Below the pieces are notes generated by a model. The model worked only from the letters and a program-made list of their open reading frames with translations, did no database searches and was not told the origin of the DNA. A program made the position numbers and the translations under genes. Below are positions 8,647 to 20,047 of a stretch of DNA of 62,495 bases, piece after piece. Origin of the DNA: Thermoflexus hugenholtzii JAD2. GTDB taxonomy: Bacteria > Chloroflexota > Chloroflexia > Chloroflexales > Roseiflexaceae. Each line of letters begins with the position of its first letter. The stretch's first letter is position 1. Where the stretch lies: NCBI GenBank assembly GCA_945881915.1, contig CAMCVW010000017.1, forward strand, positions 1-62,495, written 5' to 3'.

Positions 8647-9486
8647 CTATATCTGGCGCATCATCTCGTGCTGATCCACAAACGCTGTCCAGCCAATCGA
8701 TGCGAGTTGCTGTGCAACCCACGACCCCGCCTCTACATTGACGAACCGCAGCGTGTCTGCTCCCGTTTGTGCCGCCAACGCATCGACCACCTGTGCGACT
8801 CCAATCCGGTCACGCCAATCCGGCAGAATCCCGATTTGCATCACGCTCCCATTCTGGCGTTGCACGATGCCATACGCGATGAGTAGGTGCGCCTCACGCA
8901 TTCCAACAACTGCATAGTCACTCGCAGCATTGCGATACGACTGCAACGACTGTTGCCAACTCGGGAGGTAGCCGTTATAGGTTGCTTCTGCGCTGTCTGG
9001 CGGTAAGCCATCCAGCTGTTCCCATCCAGCCGGCATCGCCCGTGGCGCGCTATATACATACTGGTAGCATGCAATGCGGCGCTGTACCACAAAACCCTGG
9101 CGTTCATACAACCGTCGTGCCGCCTCATTTTGTTCGAGCACCTCAAGGACAAACGACGCGATTCCCTGCGCACGCAACCCTTCGATGACTGCCTCAACCA
9201 GCCGACTACCAATGTGCTGATTCTGGTGCGATCGCACCACGCCTGTTGCCACATCATATGCACGCCGCGCACCGTCAGCGCCACGTACCCCGACCAACAC
9301 AAATCCCAATAACTGGCCCGCATCGAAACATCCGACCGACACGCCTGGATGGTAGTCACGGATGGTCATCATCTGCAACAACGCATCCTGCGACAATGTC
9401 ATCGGCACATCGTATTCACTGAATGCATCGACAAACGCTGCATGTAATTCGGTCATCCCAACACCATCCATACTGCGGAATTTCAT
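8647..9486 (-). CDS. Tandem GNAT-family N-acetyltransferase
   Basis: 279 residues. The first GNAT domain (about 8-155) shows the full fold: substrate helix, LLGFVLVGV strand, DVATGVVRSHQNQHIGSRLVEAV acetyl-CoA pyrophosphate loop (variant of QxxGxG/A), and NEAARRLYERQGF. The second half (about 165-279) has the length and strand pattern of another, degenerate GNAT (VVGMREAHLLIAYG, IGVAQVVDALAA, WVAQQLASIGW) without a clear pyrophosphate loop. Such double-GNAT proteins acetylate small molecules or protein N-termini; the substrate here is unknown. ATG 9486 is preceded by GGGGTG. It is not obviously co-transcribed with tpx, which has its own promoter. Confidence 0.8.
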   Translation of the reverse strand: MKFRSMDGVGMTELHAAFVDAFSEYDVPMTLSQDALLQMMTIRDYHPGVSVGCFDAGQLLGFVLVGVRGADGARRAYDVATGVVRSHQNQHIGSRLVEAVIEGLRAQGIASFVLEVLEQNEAARRLYERQGFVVQRRIACYQYVYSAPRAMPAGWEQLDGLPPDSAEATYNGYLPSWQQSLQSYRNAASDYAVVGMREAHLLIAYGIVQRQNGSVMQIGILPDWRDRIGVAQVVDALAAQTGADTLRFVNVEAGSWVAQQLASIGWTAFVDQHEMMRQI

Positions 9487-9686
9487 CAATCACCCCATAC
9501 GATGTTCCAACCTTAACAATAATTCTAAAACATCAAACACGAACTGCGCGCTACCAACTACTCGCTGCTCGCTTGGTCATGCCACCCAACAAACGCAAGC
9601 CGGGAAGATTGCCCCCCGCCGACAGAACTACAGTCAACTGCATGATTAACAATCGAGCAGCGTCATACAATCCGCCGTTTATGCAC

Positions 9687-9723
9687 AAAAAACCACACCC
9701 TGCGCCGGAGCGCACGGTGTGGT
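9687..9723 (-). terminator. Rho-independent terminator of the SAM-cycle operon
   Basis: Minus-strand hairpin accacaccgtgcgct / ggcgcagggtgtggt (a few mismatches near the loop) followed by six U, starting 15 bases after the metK stop. Confidence 0.85.
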
Positions 9724-9738
9724 ATTGGGAGTGTGGAA

Positions 9739-10950
9739 CTACAGACCGGCTGCGCGGCGCAGAGCGTCGGCTTTGTCGGTTGCTTCCCATGGCAGATCGA
9801 TGTCAGTTCGACCGAAGTGGCCGTAGGCAGCGGTCTGTCGATAGATTGGCCGGCGGAGCTTGAGGTCACGAATAATCGCACCTGGGCGGAGGTCGAAGTA
9901 TTCTGCGATGAGCTTCGAAATCTTGGCTTCGTCGATTTTGTGGGTGCCATAGGTTTCGATCGAAATCGACACCGGATGAGCAACACCAATTGCGTACGAC
10001 AACTGCACTTCGAAGCGATCCGCAATCCCGGCTGCGACGATGTTCTTGGCGACGTAGCGGGCTGCATAGGCTGCGCTACGGTCGACCTTTGTCGGGTCCT
10101 TGCCCGAGAACGCACCACCGCCGTGACGGGCCACGCCGCCGTAGGTGTCGACGATGATTTTGCGGCCAGTCAGACCTGCATCACCATGCGGACCACCGAC
10201 GATGAACTGGCCGGTTGGGTTGATGTGGACGGTCGGCTGGCGGTCCATCAGATGGGCCGGCAGGACCTTCGCCAAAATGCGCTCCTGCACGTTCTCACGC
10301 AGGTCGCCCTGCGAGATGTCGGCGGTGTGCTGCGTGCTCAACACGACGGTGTTGATGCGCTTTGGTTTGCCGTATTCGTATTCGACGGTGACCTGGCTCT
10401 TGCCGTCTGGTCCGAGGAACGGCATCAAGCCGCTCTTGCGGGCAACGGCCAATTCGCGGGTCAAGCGATGCGACAACGCGATGGTCAATGGCATCAGTTC
10501 CGGCGTTTCGTTACAGGCGAAGCCGATCATCATACCTTGGTCACCAGCGCCAACAGCGTCGACTTCTGCGTCGGACATTTCGCCGCCGCGGACCTCGAGG
10601 GCCTTGTCGACACCCATTGCGATGTCGGGCGACTGTCCGTGGATTGCCACGATGACGCCACAGGACTCTGCATCGAAGTAGAACTTGCCGTCGGTGTAGC
10701 CAATTTCGCGGACGGTCTTGCGGACCAAATCCTGGACGTCGACATAGCCGTTGACGGTCACTTCACCCATGACAACGACCAAACCAGTGGTGGTGGCTGT
10801 TTCACAGGCAACGCGGGCCCGTGGGTCAATAGCAAGGAATGCGTCGAGTACCGCGTCGGATACCTGATCGCACAGTTTGTCCGGGTGGCCTTCGGTCACT
10901 GACTCAGAAGTAAAGAGCAGTGATTTCGAATTCATAAATGATGTTGACAT
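9739..10950 (-). CDS. metK: S-adenosylmethionine synthetase
   Basis: Makes S-adenosylmethionine from methionine and ATP in the cytoplasm. 403 residues. Signatures are intact: [12 protein letters not shown] near the N-terminus, [12 protein letters not shown] (methionine/ATP site), [23 protein letters not shown] (read in parts), and [16 protein letters not shown], the phosphate-binding loop. ATG 10950 has AAGGAT upstream; MNSKS five codons later is an alternative. Last gene of the six-gene minus-strand operon, 75 bp after ahcY, with a hairpin in that gap that may tune its level. Confidence 0.97.
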   Translation of the reverse strand: MSTSFMNSKSLLFTSESVTEGHPDKLCDQVSDAVLDAFLAIDPRARVACETATTTGLVVVMGEVTVNGYVDVQDLVRKTVREIGYTDGKFYFDAESCGVIVAIHGQSPDIAMGVDKALEVRGGEMSDAEVDAVGAGDQGMMIGFACNETPELMPLTIALSHRLTRELAVARKSGLMPFLGPDGKSQVTVEYEYGKPKRINTVVLSTQHTADISQGDLRENVQERILAKVLPAHLMDRQPTVHINPTGQFIVGGPHGDAGLTGRKIIVDTYGGVARHGGGAFSGKDPTKVDRSAAYAARYVAKNIVAAGIADRFEVQLSYAIGVAHPVSISIETYGTHKIDEAKISKLIAEYFDLRPGAIIRDLKLRRPIYRQTAAYGHFGRTDIDLPWEATDKADALRRAAGL

Positions 10951-10984
10951 GCTTATCCTTTACTACATAATTCGGTAATACCGA

Positions 10985-11012
10985 TGCAGCGTCATACAGA
11001 AGTGACGCTGCA
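10985..11012 (-). other. Intergenic hairpin between ahcY and metK
   Basis: Perfect 10-bp inverted repeat (tgcagcgtca / tgacgctgca, 8-base loop) in the 75-bp ahcY-metK gap, followed by a smaller cggtaataccg palindrome. There is no U run, so it is more likely an RNA-processing or stability element, or a weak attenuator, than a terminator. Confidence 0.45.
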
Positions 11013-11025
11013 CGATGGCATCGAA

Positions 11026-13306
<2,281 letters not shown>

Positions 13307-13308
13307 GA

Positions 13309-14286
13309 CTACACGGCTCCCAGCGCAGCACGCACGGCGTCATCAGCACCAAATGCACCGATATACCGCGTGTAGAACTCTGTTTGTGTGTAGGCATGTT
13401 CTTGGCAGCCATGATGTTCGATGGCATAGGCACCAGCCAACGAGGCGAGCTTACCGCATGTTTCGGCGGGCAACCCGTGCGCCATGCCGCATACGAAGCC
13501 AGCCAAGTATGCATCGCCTGCTCCCGTAGGATCGCGGACGGCGTCAACCGGAGCGACTTCGATGCTTGTTTCGGTGCGCACTCCACTCCGCGCATCAGAG
13601 ACCAACGAGCCTTTTTCGCCGCGCGTGATGACAGTGAGCGGCACACTCTCGACGAGTTCCTGTTCGCTTTTGCCGGTCAACTGCGACATCATCGCAAATT
13701 CATAGTCATTCCCGATGAGCGCATAGGCACCATTCAATCCATCCAGAATCTGTTCAGCGGTCAGACGCGGCGTCTGTTTGCCCGGATCAAACAAGAACGG
13801 CACACCCATTTGCCGGCACTCAGAGACATAGCGCGCCATAGCTTCTGGGTCGGTGGGCGAGATGACCACCAAATCTGCACTGGTCAAACCGAATCCCAAC
13901 AAGCTGAGGTCGCGCGAACGTGCCATTGCTCCGGTATAAAACGCCACGAGCTGGTTATTTGCTTGATCGGTATTGATAAAACACGATGCGGTGAATTCAC
14001 CCACCACCTCGTGCACACCGCTGGCATCGACGCCGCACTGCGTCATCCATGTGCGGTATTCACCGAAATCTTGGCCTGCCGAGGCCACAACAAGTGGCTT
14101 TTGGCCCAACAGTGCCAGAGAATACGCAATATTCCCTGCCACACCGCCGCGCATACGCTTCATCGAATCAACCAAAAAGCTGACCGACAGCATGTGCACA
14201 CGATCGGGCAAAATGTGATCTTTGAACAACCCAGGGAAGTTCATGATGTAGTCATATGCCAAAGAACCCGTAACGACGACTCGCAT
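13309..14286 (-). CDS. PfkB-family kinase, probably adenosine kinase
   Basis: 325 residues. The C-terminal PfkB signature DPTGAGDAYLAGFVCGM carries the catalytic Asp and the anion-hole GAGD; the N-terminal GGVAGNIAYSLALLG is the substrate-binding glycine block. The GSLAYDYIM start and overall pattern resemble the archaeal/actinobacterial adenosine-kinase branch of the ribokinase superfamily. In that role it would phosphorylate the adenosine released by AhcY two genes downstream, pulling the SAH reaction forward. Ribokinase-like sugar specificity remains possible. ATG 14286 lies 3 bp from the MetE-like stop and its own stop is 2 bp from the next start, implying translational coupling. Confidence 0.8.
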   Translation of the reverse strand: MRVVVTGSLAYDYIMNFPGLFKDHILPDRVHMLSVSFLVDSMKRMRGGVAGNIAYSLALLGQKPLVVASAGQDFGEYRTWMTQCGVDASGVHEVVGEFTASCFINTDQANNQLVAFYTGAMARSRDLSLLGFGLTSADLVVISPTDPEAMARYVSECRQMGVPFLFDPGKQTPRLTAEQILDGLNGAYALIGNDYEFAMMSQLTGKSEQELVESVPLTVITRGEKGSLVSDARSGVRTETSIEVAPVDAVRDPTGAGDAYLAGFVCGMAHGLPAETCGKLASLAGAYAIEHHGCQEHAYTQTEFYTRYIGAFGADDAVRAALGAV

Positions 14287-14289
14287 GCC

Positions 14290-15363
14290 CTACTCCTTCA
14301 GATCGGATATGGTTGTGGATGCAATCAAATCAACAAGCCGCGCATCGAGCGCCGCAGCGCATGCACACGTCAATGCAACGACGGCTTCGGCCTCGGCAAT
14401 TGCTGATTGTCCGAGCGAAAACGCCGGCGCTAGTACCAGATGGCTCCGCAGTTGCTCGGGACTCAGCCCGGCCTGCAAAAACCGTTCTATTATCGCATAG
14501 ACCACGAGGTTGGTGCTCGTTATATCCTCCGCTGTCGTTCCGGATACGGGAACAACGCCCAGACCGATGTCGACACAATTGTTAATGCACGAAACTAACA
14601 CTGCAAAATCGGAGTCACGCATCAACACATTGTCCCAGTGTGTAATCATCAGCAGATCGAGGGGAAGCGACCCAAAGTCGCCCAACGGGTTCCCACAGCG
14701 AATCGTCAGACCACGTGCGCAGGGCACTGCCAGCAACACACGCGCCAACGCGACCAACAATTCATCACGGTCGATGGTCATAAACGGCGACCGCATCACG
14801 TCCGCAAATGGCTCTTCGATGCAGACGAGTGCCGGCCGATTGGTCCGCATCAATGCTTCCGCCTGCAAGCGCGCCCGCAGACAACAATGAATCACCACTC
14901 CCTCGAACAGCACCGGATCAGCTACCAACGGCTGCTGGTGCTCGTCAGTGAGCTGGGCAGCGAGCGAAATCGGACCCAACAATTGTCCTTTGAGACCACA
15001 GTCGCCTGCGACGTCCGCAATCCCGTCCAATAGATGGAGTAACCCCGCTGCCTCACTCCTGGTCCATTCGGCGGTCAGACCGGTTGTTTGCCGCAAGAAC
15101 GCAATCGTATATGCAGGCAACGCCGCGAGCGCTACGTCTCGCATGACATAGACACGGCGTTGCGCTTCGTCGAGAATGACTCCCGGCAATCCCCAACTCG
15201 CCTGGACAATGCTCCGCTCGAAGAAGTGCCGCTGTGGGAGTTGTGGCCATGCCACGTAGGGCATATGGTTACGTTGCAGTACTGCATATGCATCGTGTGC
15301 AGAGACGTGTGGGAGCGCTCCATAGAGCATGGGCAGAATATTGTTGTGGCGACCGATTAGCAC
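14290..15363 (-). CDS. MetE-like (UROD/MetE superfamily) barrel protein without zinc ligands
   Basis: 357 residues resembling the C-terminal catalytic barrel of cobalamin-independent methionine synthase: LKGQLLGPISLAAQLTD corresponds to the family's GPxTLA helix, CIEEPFAD to the conserved substrate-binding acidic block, and LTIRCGNPLGDFGSLPLD to the region of the H-x-C zinc motif. Only that cysteine survives: His is replaced by Ile, and the later DCG block reads PAFSLG. True methionine synthase activity is therefore doubtful, despite its position between mtnA and adenosine kinase in a methionine/SAM operon. Start is GTG 15363, overlapping the mtnA stop by 7 bp (translational coupling). Family call moderate, function unknown. 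Confidence 0.6.
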   Translation of the reverse strand: MLIGRHNNILPMLYGALPHVSAHDAYAVLQRNHMPYVAWPQLPQRHFFERSIVQASWGLPGVILDEAQRRVYVMRDVALAALPAYTIAFLRQTTGLTAEWTRSEAAGLLHLLDGIADVAGDCGLKGQLLGPISLAAQLTDEHQQPLVADPVLFEGVVIHCCLRARLQAEALMRTNRPALVCIEEPFADVMRSPFMTIDRDELLVALARVLLAVPCARGLTIRCGNPLGDFGSLPLDLLMITHWDNVLMRDSDFAVLVSCINNCVDIGLGVVPVSGTTAEDITSTNLVVYAIIERFLQAGLSPEQLRSHLVLAPAFSLGQSAIAEAEAVVALTCACAAALDARLVDLIASTTISDLKE

Positions 15364-16394
15364 ATCGCCGCCAGGCCGGGGCCATATGGGGCACGAATGA
15401 CCCCTTTTTCGCAGATGATGCCACTGATGTACCGAGCAGGGGTCACATCGAACGCCGGATGCGCGGCTATCACCCCTGCAGGTGCAATTCGGATGCCCTG
15501 AATCATGGTGACTTCGTCCGACGAGCGTTCTTCGATTGGAATCATGCTGCCGTCGGCGATGCGCAAATCGATGGTCGACGTCGGTGCAGCCACGTACATC
15601 GGGATACCATGCGCGTGCGCGAGCACTGCCAATCCATAGGTGCCGATTTTGTTGGCGACGTCACCGTTTGCGGCTATGCGATCTGCGCCCACGATGACGC
15701 AATCGACGAGTCCTTTGCCCATGAAGTAGGCTGCCATATTGTCGGTAATCAACGTCAACGGCACCCCGCCTCGCTGGAGCTCAAACGCCGTCAAGCGCGC
15801 ACCCTGCAGATACGGTCGGGTTTCGTCAACGTAGACATGCACTGCCCGCCCCAACTCGTGGGCACGATATATGGGACCCAGCGCCGTACCGTACCCGGCG
15901 GTCGCGAGCCCGCCAGCATTGCAGTGGGTCAACACCCGTCCTCGGGCTGGGATGAGCGGCTCGCCGTGGCGCCCAATCGCCTGACACATGGCCAGGTCTT
16001 CGGCGAAAATCGTCTGTGCTTCGGTGAGCATCGCCGCACGAAACGCAGCGATGGGCAGATGCACGTTGTCCATTGCATGGGCGAGCATCCGGGCAGTCGC
16101 CCAAAAGAGATTGACCGCGGTAGGTCGCGATGCGTCGAGCACCTGTTGCGCCGCACGCAACGCAGGGATGACCGTGCTGGCGGAATCTGCAGCGGTGTGC
16201 ACTGCAACCAACGCCATCCCGTAGGCAGCGGTACAGCCAATTGCTGGCGCGCCGCGGACCTGCATGCTGCGGATGGAGTCTGCGACGCCTGCGACGGTGG
16301 TATAGGCGTTGACGACCTCTTGGTGCGGCAAGAGCCGCTGATCGAGTACATGCACGGCATTGTCGTGCCACGTCACCGAGACGAGCTGGTTCAT
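15357..16394 (-). CDS. mtnA: Methylthioribose-1-phosphate isomerase
   Basis: Methionine salvage enzyme converting 5-methylthioribose-1-phosphate to methylthioribulose-1-phosphate. 345 residues. Visible motifs: VRGAPAIGCTAAYG, THCNAGGLATAGYGTALG with the catalytic cysteine, VDETRPYLQGARLTA, the GADRIAANGDVANKIGT block with the catalytic aspartate, and VAAPTSTID. Paralogous eIF2B subunits lack this Cys/Asp pair, so the call is firm. ATG 16394 has GAGGGA seven bases upstream; a much longer in-frame extension was rejected. First gene of the six-gene operon, with an extended -10 promoter about 43 bases upstream. No other mtn genes are in the window, so salvage must be completed elsewhere. Confidence 0.93.
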   Translation of the reverse strand: MNQLVSVTWHDNAVHVLDQRLLPHQEVVNAYTTVAGVADSIRSMQVRGAPAIGCTAAYGMALVAVHTAADSASTVIPALRAAQQVLDASRPTAVNLFWATARMLAHAMDNVHLPIAAFRAAMLTEAQTIFAEDLAMCQAIGRHGEPLIPARGRVLTHCNAGGLATAGYGTALGPIYRAHELGRAVHVYVDETRPYLQGARLTAFELQRGGVPLTLITDNMAAYFMGKGLVDCVIVGADRIAANGDVANKIGTYGLAVLAHAHGIPMYVAAPTSTIDLRIADGSMIPIEERSSDEVTMIQGIRIAPAGVIAAHPAFDVTPARYISGIICEKGVIRAPYGPGLAAMC

Positions 16395-16436
16395 AGATAT
16401 TCCCTCTTGTGAGGATTGGAAGCGCTTCGAATACAG

Positions 16437-16445
16437 AGTATACCA
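16437..16445 (-). promoter_or_regulatory. Extended -10 promoter of the SAM-cycle operon
   Basis: Minus strand TGG-TATACT, with no recognisable -35 at 17 bases. The predicted start lies about 35 bases before the mtnA start codon. No SAM riboswitch fits in the 133-bp divergent gap. Confidence 0.5.
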
Positions 16446-16486
16446 TACGCGAATTTTGCGCTGATCTGCTCGGCTGCTGACCCACA

Positions 16487-16495
16487 TGGTACAAT
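16487..16495 (+). promoter_or_regulatory. Extended -10 promoter of the deoxyhypusine-synthase-like gene
   Basis: TGG-TACAAT on the plus strand, 33 bases before the start codon at 16528, divergent from the mtnA promoter about 45 bp away. No clear -35. Confidence 0.5.
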
Positions 16496-16527
16496 TTGGA
16501 CACGTTTCGTCAACAGGAGTCACACCC

Positions 16528-17613
16528 ATGGCATATGGCGTCAAACTCGATCCTACCCCGATTACCGCCGGGCTGAGTGTCAAAACGCTCGTCGACCAAC
16601 ACTTCTATTCGTACAACGGTGGTCGCTTGCGCGAGGCCTGTCAGCTGTTCTCGCGCAAAATGAGCGCAGCCGACGTCACCATCGGCGTTACGTTGTCTGG
16701 CGCACTCACGCCGACAGGACTGGGTACTGCCGCGATTGTGCCGCTGATTCGTGCCGGTCTCATCGACTGGATTGTCAGCACCGGCGCAAATGTATACCAC
16801 GACATGCACCGCTCGCTGGGCTTTGAGCTCTTTGGCGGCAGCCCGTACAGCGACGACCTCGAACTGCGTGAGCACAACATCATCCGCATCTATGACATCT
16901 TGTTTGATCAGAATGTTCTGCTCGAATCCGATGCATTCCTACGCCGTTGTATCGCCGAGCCCGAATTCCAAAAACCCATGTCCACTGCCGAATTACACTA
17001 CCGCCTCGGTCGCTACACCCAAGCGCGCGAGAAGGCCATCGGGACGTCGTATGTATCGGTCTTGACTGCAGCCTACGAAGCCGGAGTGCCCATCTATACC
17101 TCCAGCCCGGGCGACTCGACCATCGGGATGAATGTCGCCGCGATGACGCTGACCGGCAATAAACTCCGCTTCGACGTCGAAGCCGATGTCAACGAAACGA
17201 CTGCAATTGTCTATGACGCCAAAAAACACGGCGGGAAAAGCGCGGTGATGATTTTCGGTGGTGGATCCCCCAAAAACTTCATCCTGCAGACCGAACCACA
17301 GCTACAAGAAATCATGGGCATAGCCGAAAAAGGGCACGATTACTTCATCCAGTTCACCGATGCCCGCCCCGATACCGGCGGTTTGTCGGGCGCGACTCCC
17401 AGCGAGGCGATGACCTGGGGCAAAATCGACCCCGAGCAACTGCCCGATTCGATTGTGTGTTATGTCGACAGCACCGTCGTGTTGCCCGTTCTGACTGCCT
17501 ATGCACTCGAATCGACAACGCCTCGACCGCTCAAGCGCCTATACGACAAACGTGCCAAGATGCTCACCCAGTTGTCGGACGATTACCACAAGACCCTCAG
17601 CAACGCTCAATAA
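16528..17613 (+). CDS. Deoxyhypusine-synthase-like protein
   Basis: 361 residues. NAD-binding and active-site segments of the deoxyhypusine synthase family are present: [27 protein letters not shown], a GGGSPKNF block whose lysine matches the active-site Lys of the eukaryotic enzyme, and [24 protein letters not shown]. Eukaryotic and archaeal enzymes transfer the aminobutyl group of spermidine to eIF5A; bacteria lack eIF5A, and bacterial relatives include homospermidine-synthase-like enzymes. A spermidine-dependent aminobutyl transferase is therefore the best inference, acceptor unknown. CAGGAG precedes ATG 16528; an earlier in-frame start has no site. It is divergent from mtnA, which recycles the methylthioadenosine-derived sugar made during polyamine synthesis, so the neighbourhood is coherent. 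Confidence 0.82.
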   Translation: MAYGVKLDPTPITAGLSVKTLVDQHFYSYNGGRLREACQLFSRKMSAADVTIGVTLSGALTPTGLGTAAIVPLIRAGLIDWIVSTGANVYHDMHRSLGFELFGGSPYSDDLELREHNIIRIYDILFDQNVLLESDAFLRRCIAEPEFQKPMSTAELHYRLGRYTQAREKAIGTSYVSVLTAAYEAGVPIYTSSPGDSTIGMNVAAMTLTGNKLRFDVEADVNETTAIVYDAKKHGGKSAVMIFGGGSPKNFILQTEPQLQEIMGIAEKGHDYFIQFTDARPDTGGLSGATPSEAMTWGKIDPEQLPDSIVCYVDSTVVLPVLTAYALESTTPRPLKRLYDKRAKMLTQLSDDYHKTLSNAQ

Positions 17614-17633
17614 CAGCGACGCCCAATAATCTT

Positions 17634-17669
17634 AACCGTCTTGTTCGAGCAGTCGAACGAGACGGTTTT
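17634..17669 (+). terminator. Rho-independent terminator
   Basis: 15-bp inverted repeat (aaccgtcttgttcga / tcgaacgagacggtt, one G-U) with a 4-base loop and a TTTT(C)GTTTT tail, 20 bases after the deoxyhypusine-synthase-like stop. Confidence 0.85.
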
Positions 17670-17799
17670 CGTTTTGGTGGAGGGCTACCAGGGTTGTTGT
17701 ACTGCGGCGAACCCGTTTTCGATAGCCAAAAAAGCATGCAGAATCCAGCGACCATGGTCGCGCGCATCCGACGCGGCCACGTCGTGCCGCTTCGGCTTT

Positions 17800-20002
17800 C
17801 TACGCACAAAAAACTGTATCTCGCTCTGTGGCCGGAGGGTGCACCGGTGCGGCGCCGATAACCTCTGCACTCCCGGAGACTTCCAGTCGCGTGAATGCGA
17901 TACCGACGGCACGCCCGAACGCATCCGTCGTCGTTGGACTAGAGAGGTCGAGGTAATTCACCCCGGCACGTATGGGTAACGAAACCACGCGCGTCAGCAT
18001 CGCAGGCTGCGCTGGCACACTGATACGGAAGAGCGGTAAGCAATTGAGTGACCAACTCCTCTCGCGCTCGACGGAGCTCCTCATCGTCATGGCGATGCGA
18101 ATGATTTTGGCCCGATCTGACATTAGAATCAGCCGTGAGTCGGCTTGCGACCAGCGCCAACGTTGTGTCCCGTTGTCTTCGCTGTCCCACCAATTATCAT
18201 CCGCCACCAGTGAGGCTTCGTCTGGTGGTGGGACGCGAAAAACGCGCTCGCGCTGTACTTTGGCCAACAACGGCACATTCCATTTGGTCAGATTATCGAG
18301 CACAAAATACGGCGCATCGCTGGGGACCCAAGGTAGCGAACCCCCAGATTGCCCATCTCGCGCAGGGGCAACGTCGGGATGACGTCCGCAGTTGCATCGG
18401 GTGGGACGACAATTCCATGCATCGGCGTGACATAGAAGTCCGGAACACGGGCCAGGTACCCTGCCGCAATCGGCCGACCGTGGCACATCTGGTCGACCAA
18501 ACTCTGTCCTTCGTCCATCCGGGCAGGGACCTCTAGGACCGAACCAGCAGGCTCGTCGTTGGGGATGCGCGAAACCGCCAGGCTCGGTTGCATCGACACC
18601 ATCCCCCACTTCGGCGGGAGGAATTCGACACACAGCAATACCAGCACGATTCCTGCCCATGCGGTGCGGCGCATGGCGATGCGCTGCACCGCCACCGTGA
18701 GCACGAGGATAAGTGGAATCCAATCATAGAATAGAATCATTACCGGCCGCGTGGCGTTTTTGTAGACCGAAACGACATTCAACACCGCATACAGTCCGGG
18801 CAATTGACCGTAGATTTGACCATCCCAGAGGCGCACCGTAGGGCCACAGGCAAGCCATACCAACACCGCAGTTGCCACGAGCATGGGCCGGATGCGACGC
18901 TCGTACCAGCAGATATAGCAGGCCAATAAGACGACGCCGATCCCCAGATAGCCACCATTACCCAGGTCCGGGTAGGTCAGCGGTGCCTCTATGAGCCGCC
19001 AAAAGAAATGGGCGCTAGTTGGCTTGATGAAGTCGAGCACGGACAGCACATGATGGGGATCGGTTTGCCGTTCATACCAGTCCGCGAGAGTAATCGATTG
19101 TGTAAGAATTGACTGACCGGGCAATTCGCGCTGACCGAGATAGCCATTCTGGGGCCAACTCATCAGCGTCGTCATCACGCTTGCCCACCCTGCAAATCCC
19201 GCAACTGGCCACCCCGTCGTCGACAGCCAGCGGAACCGCACGCGTGTGTCGCTGAGTGCCAGGACGATCATTACCGCACAATAGACCAGACCATATAACC
19301 CGTAATAGCCGCTGTTGAGCGATACCAATACCAAAACCACAGCCAACCGAGCGCACTGCGCCACCCCGGCTGCTGGACTGCGCGGGCAACCGCCCAATAC
19401 ACCAGCAATTACCAATCCATCAATGCACGTTCGACCCCAGACGTCTGTACCACCGAGAGATGCGCTGGCGACGCAACAAACAGCCACGCTAAGCCGAACG
19501 CCAACTAGTCGTCTACGCCGTAGGCCAACAGTAGGGCATACATTGCGACAGCGCCGCCCACAAAACCCAGCACCACCAACACATTCAGTGCCGTCAATTC
19601 GCCAAACAGTGCGGCAATGGGCGCTGCAACGAGCAGATTGGGCAAGCCATAGGTCTGGTATGTCAGATTGATACGCTGCGGATAAAATATCCGGTCGGTG
19701 GTCAGCGGCCAGCTCCCATCGGCCCAATGGAGCCGGAATTGCCAGATATTCCATGAGTTTTGCGCGATGTCGACTAGTGTCTTTAGGACCGCAGCCAGCC
19801 CTTGGATCGCGACATCACCAAAATACCGTACCAGTGGCCACGTCCACACATTGCCAGCAACACAAAGCCAATGCGGACCAAAACCTACAGATGCACTTTG
19901 CGCCGTGGTACGTTGATGTCCCACCAATGATGCAATGGAAAGGTGGAGCGCTCCATAGTGGTCTACTCGATTCCGTATAACGAGGGATACCAGTGAATGC
20001 AA
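17800..20002 (-). pseudogene. Decayed paralogue of the GT-C-like membrane protein
   Basis: Homologous to the intact gene immediately upstream (20048-22246) but spread over three frames. The N-terminal part (NSWNIWQF, QTYGLPNLLVAAPIAAL) runs in one frame to an in-frame TAG near 19505. Homology continues past it (LAFGLAWLFVASPAHL), meets a second stop near 19410, and shifts frame near 19345 into LVSLNSGYYGLYGLVYC. That frame holds the middle of the protein down to NLGVRYLG, where a third shift near 18340 leads to the C-terminal domain (DNWWDSEDNGT, FGRAVGIAFTRLEVSG), ending at 17800. At least two stops and two frameshifts rule out a functional product. The exact original start is unclear. Confidence 0.85.
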
Positions 20003-20047
20003 GGATTTTCGGCTGACGGTAGCGTGCCAGCAACACAGGGAAGCAGC

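Noticed and set aside
9733-10902. 389-codon open frame on the plus strand opposite metK
   Set aside because: Antisense shadow of a fully conserved metK; no ribosome site and composition typical of the reverse of a coding strand.
15234-16412. 392-codon plus-strand frame opposite mtnA
   Set aside because: Antisense shadow of mtnA, whose catalytic motifs are intact.
16395-16527. SAM or SAH riboswitch before the SAM-cycle operon
   Set aside because: The gap is only 133 bp and is shared with a divergent gene; no conserved SAM-I, SAM-II or SAH aptamer blocks were seen.
18288-19754. 488-residue intact membrane protein
   Set aside because: Its first 130 codons are out of frame with the paralogue and unlike it; only the middle is homologous, so it is part of a frameshifted pseudogene.
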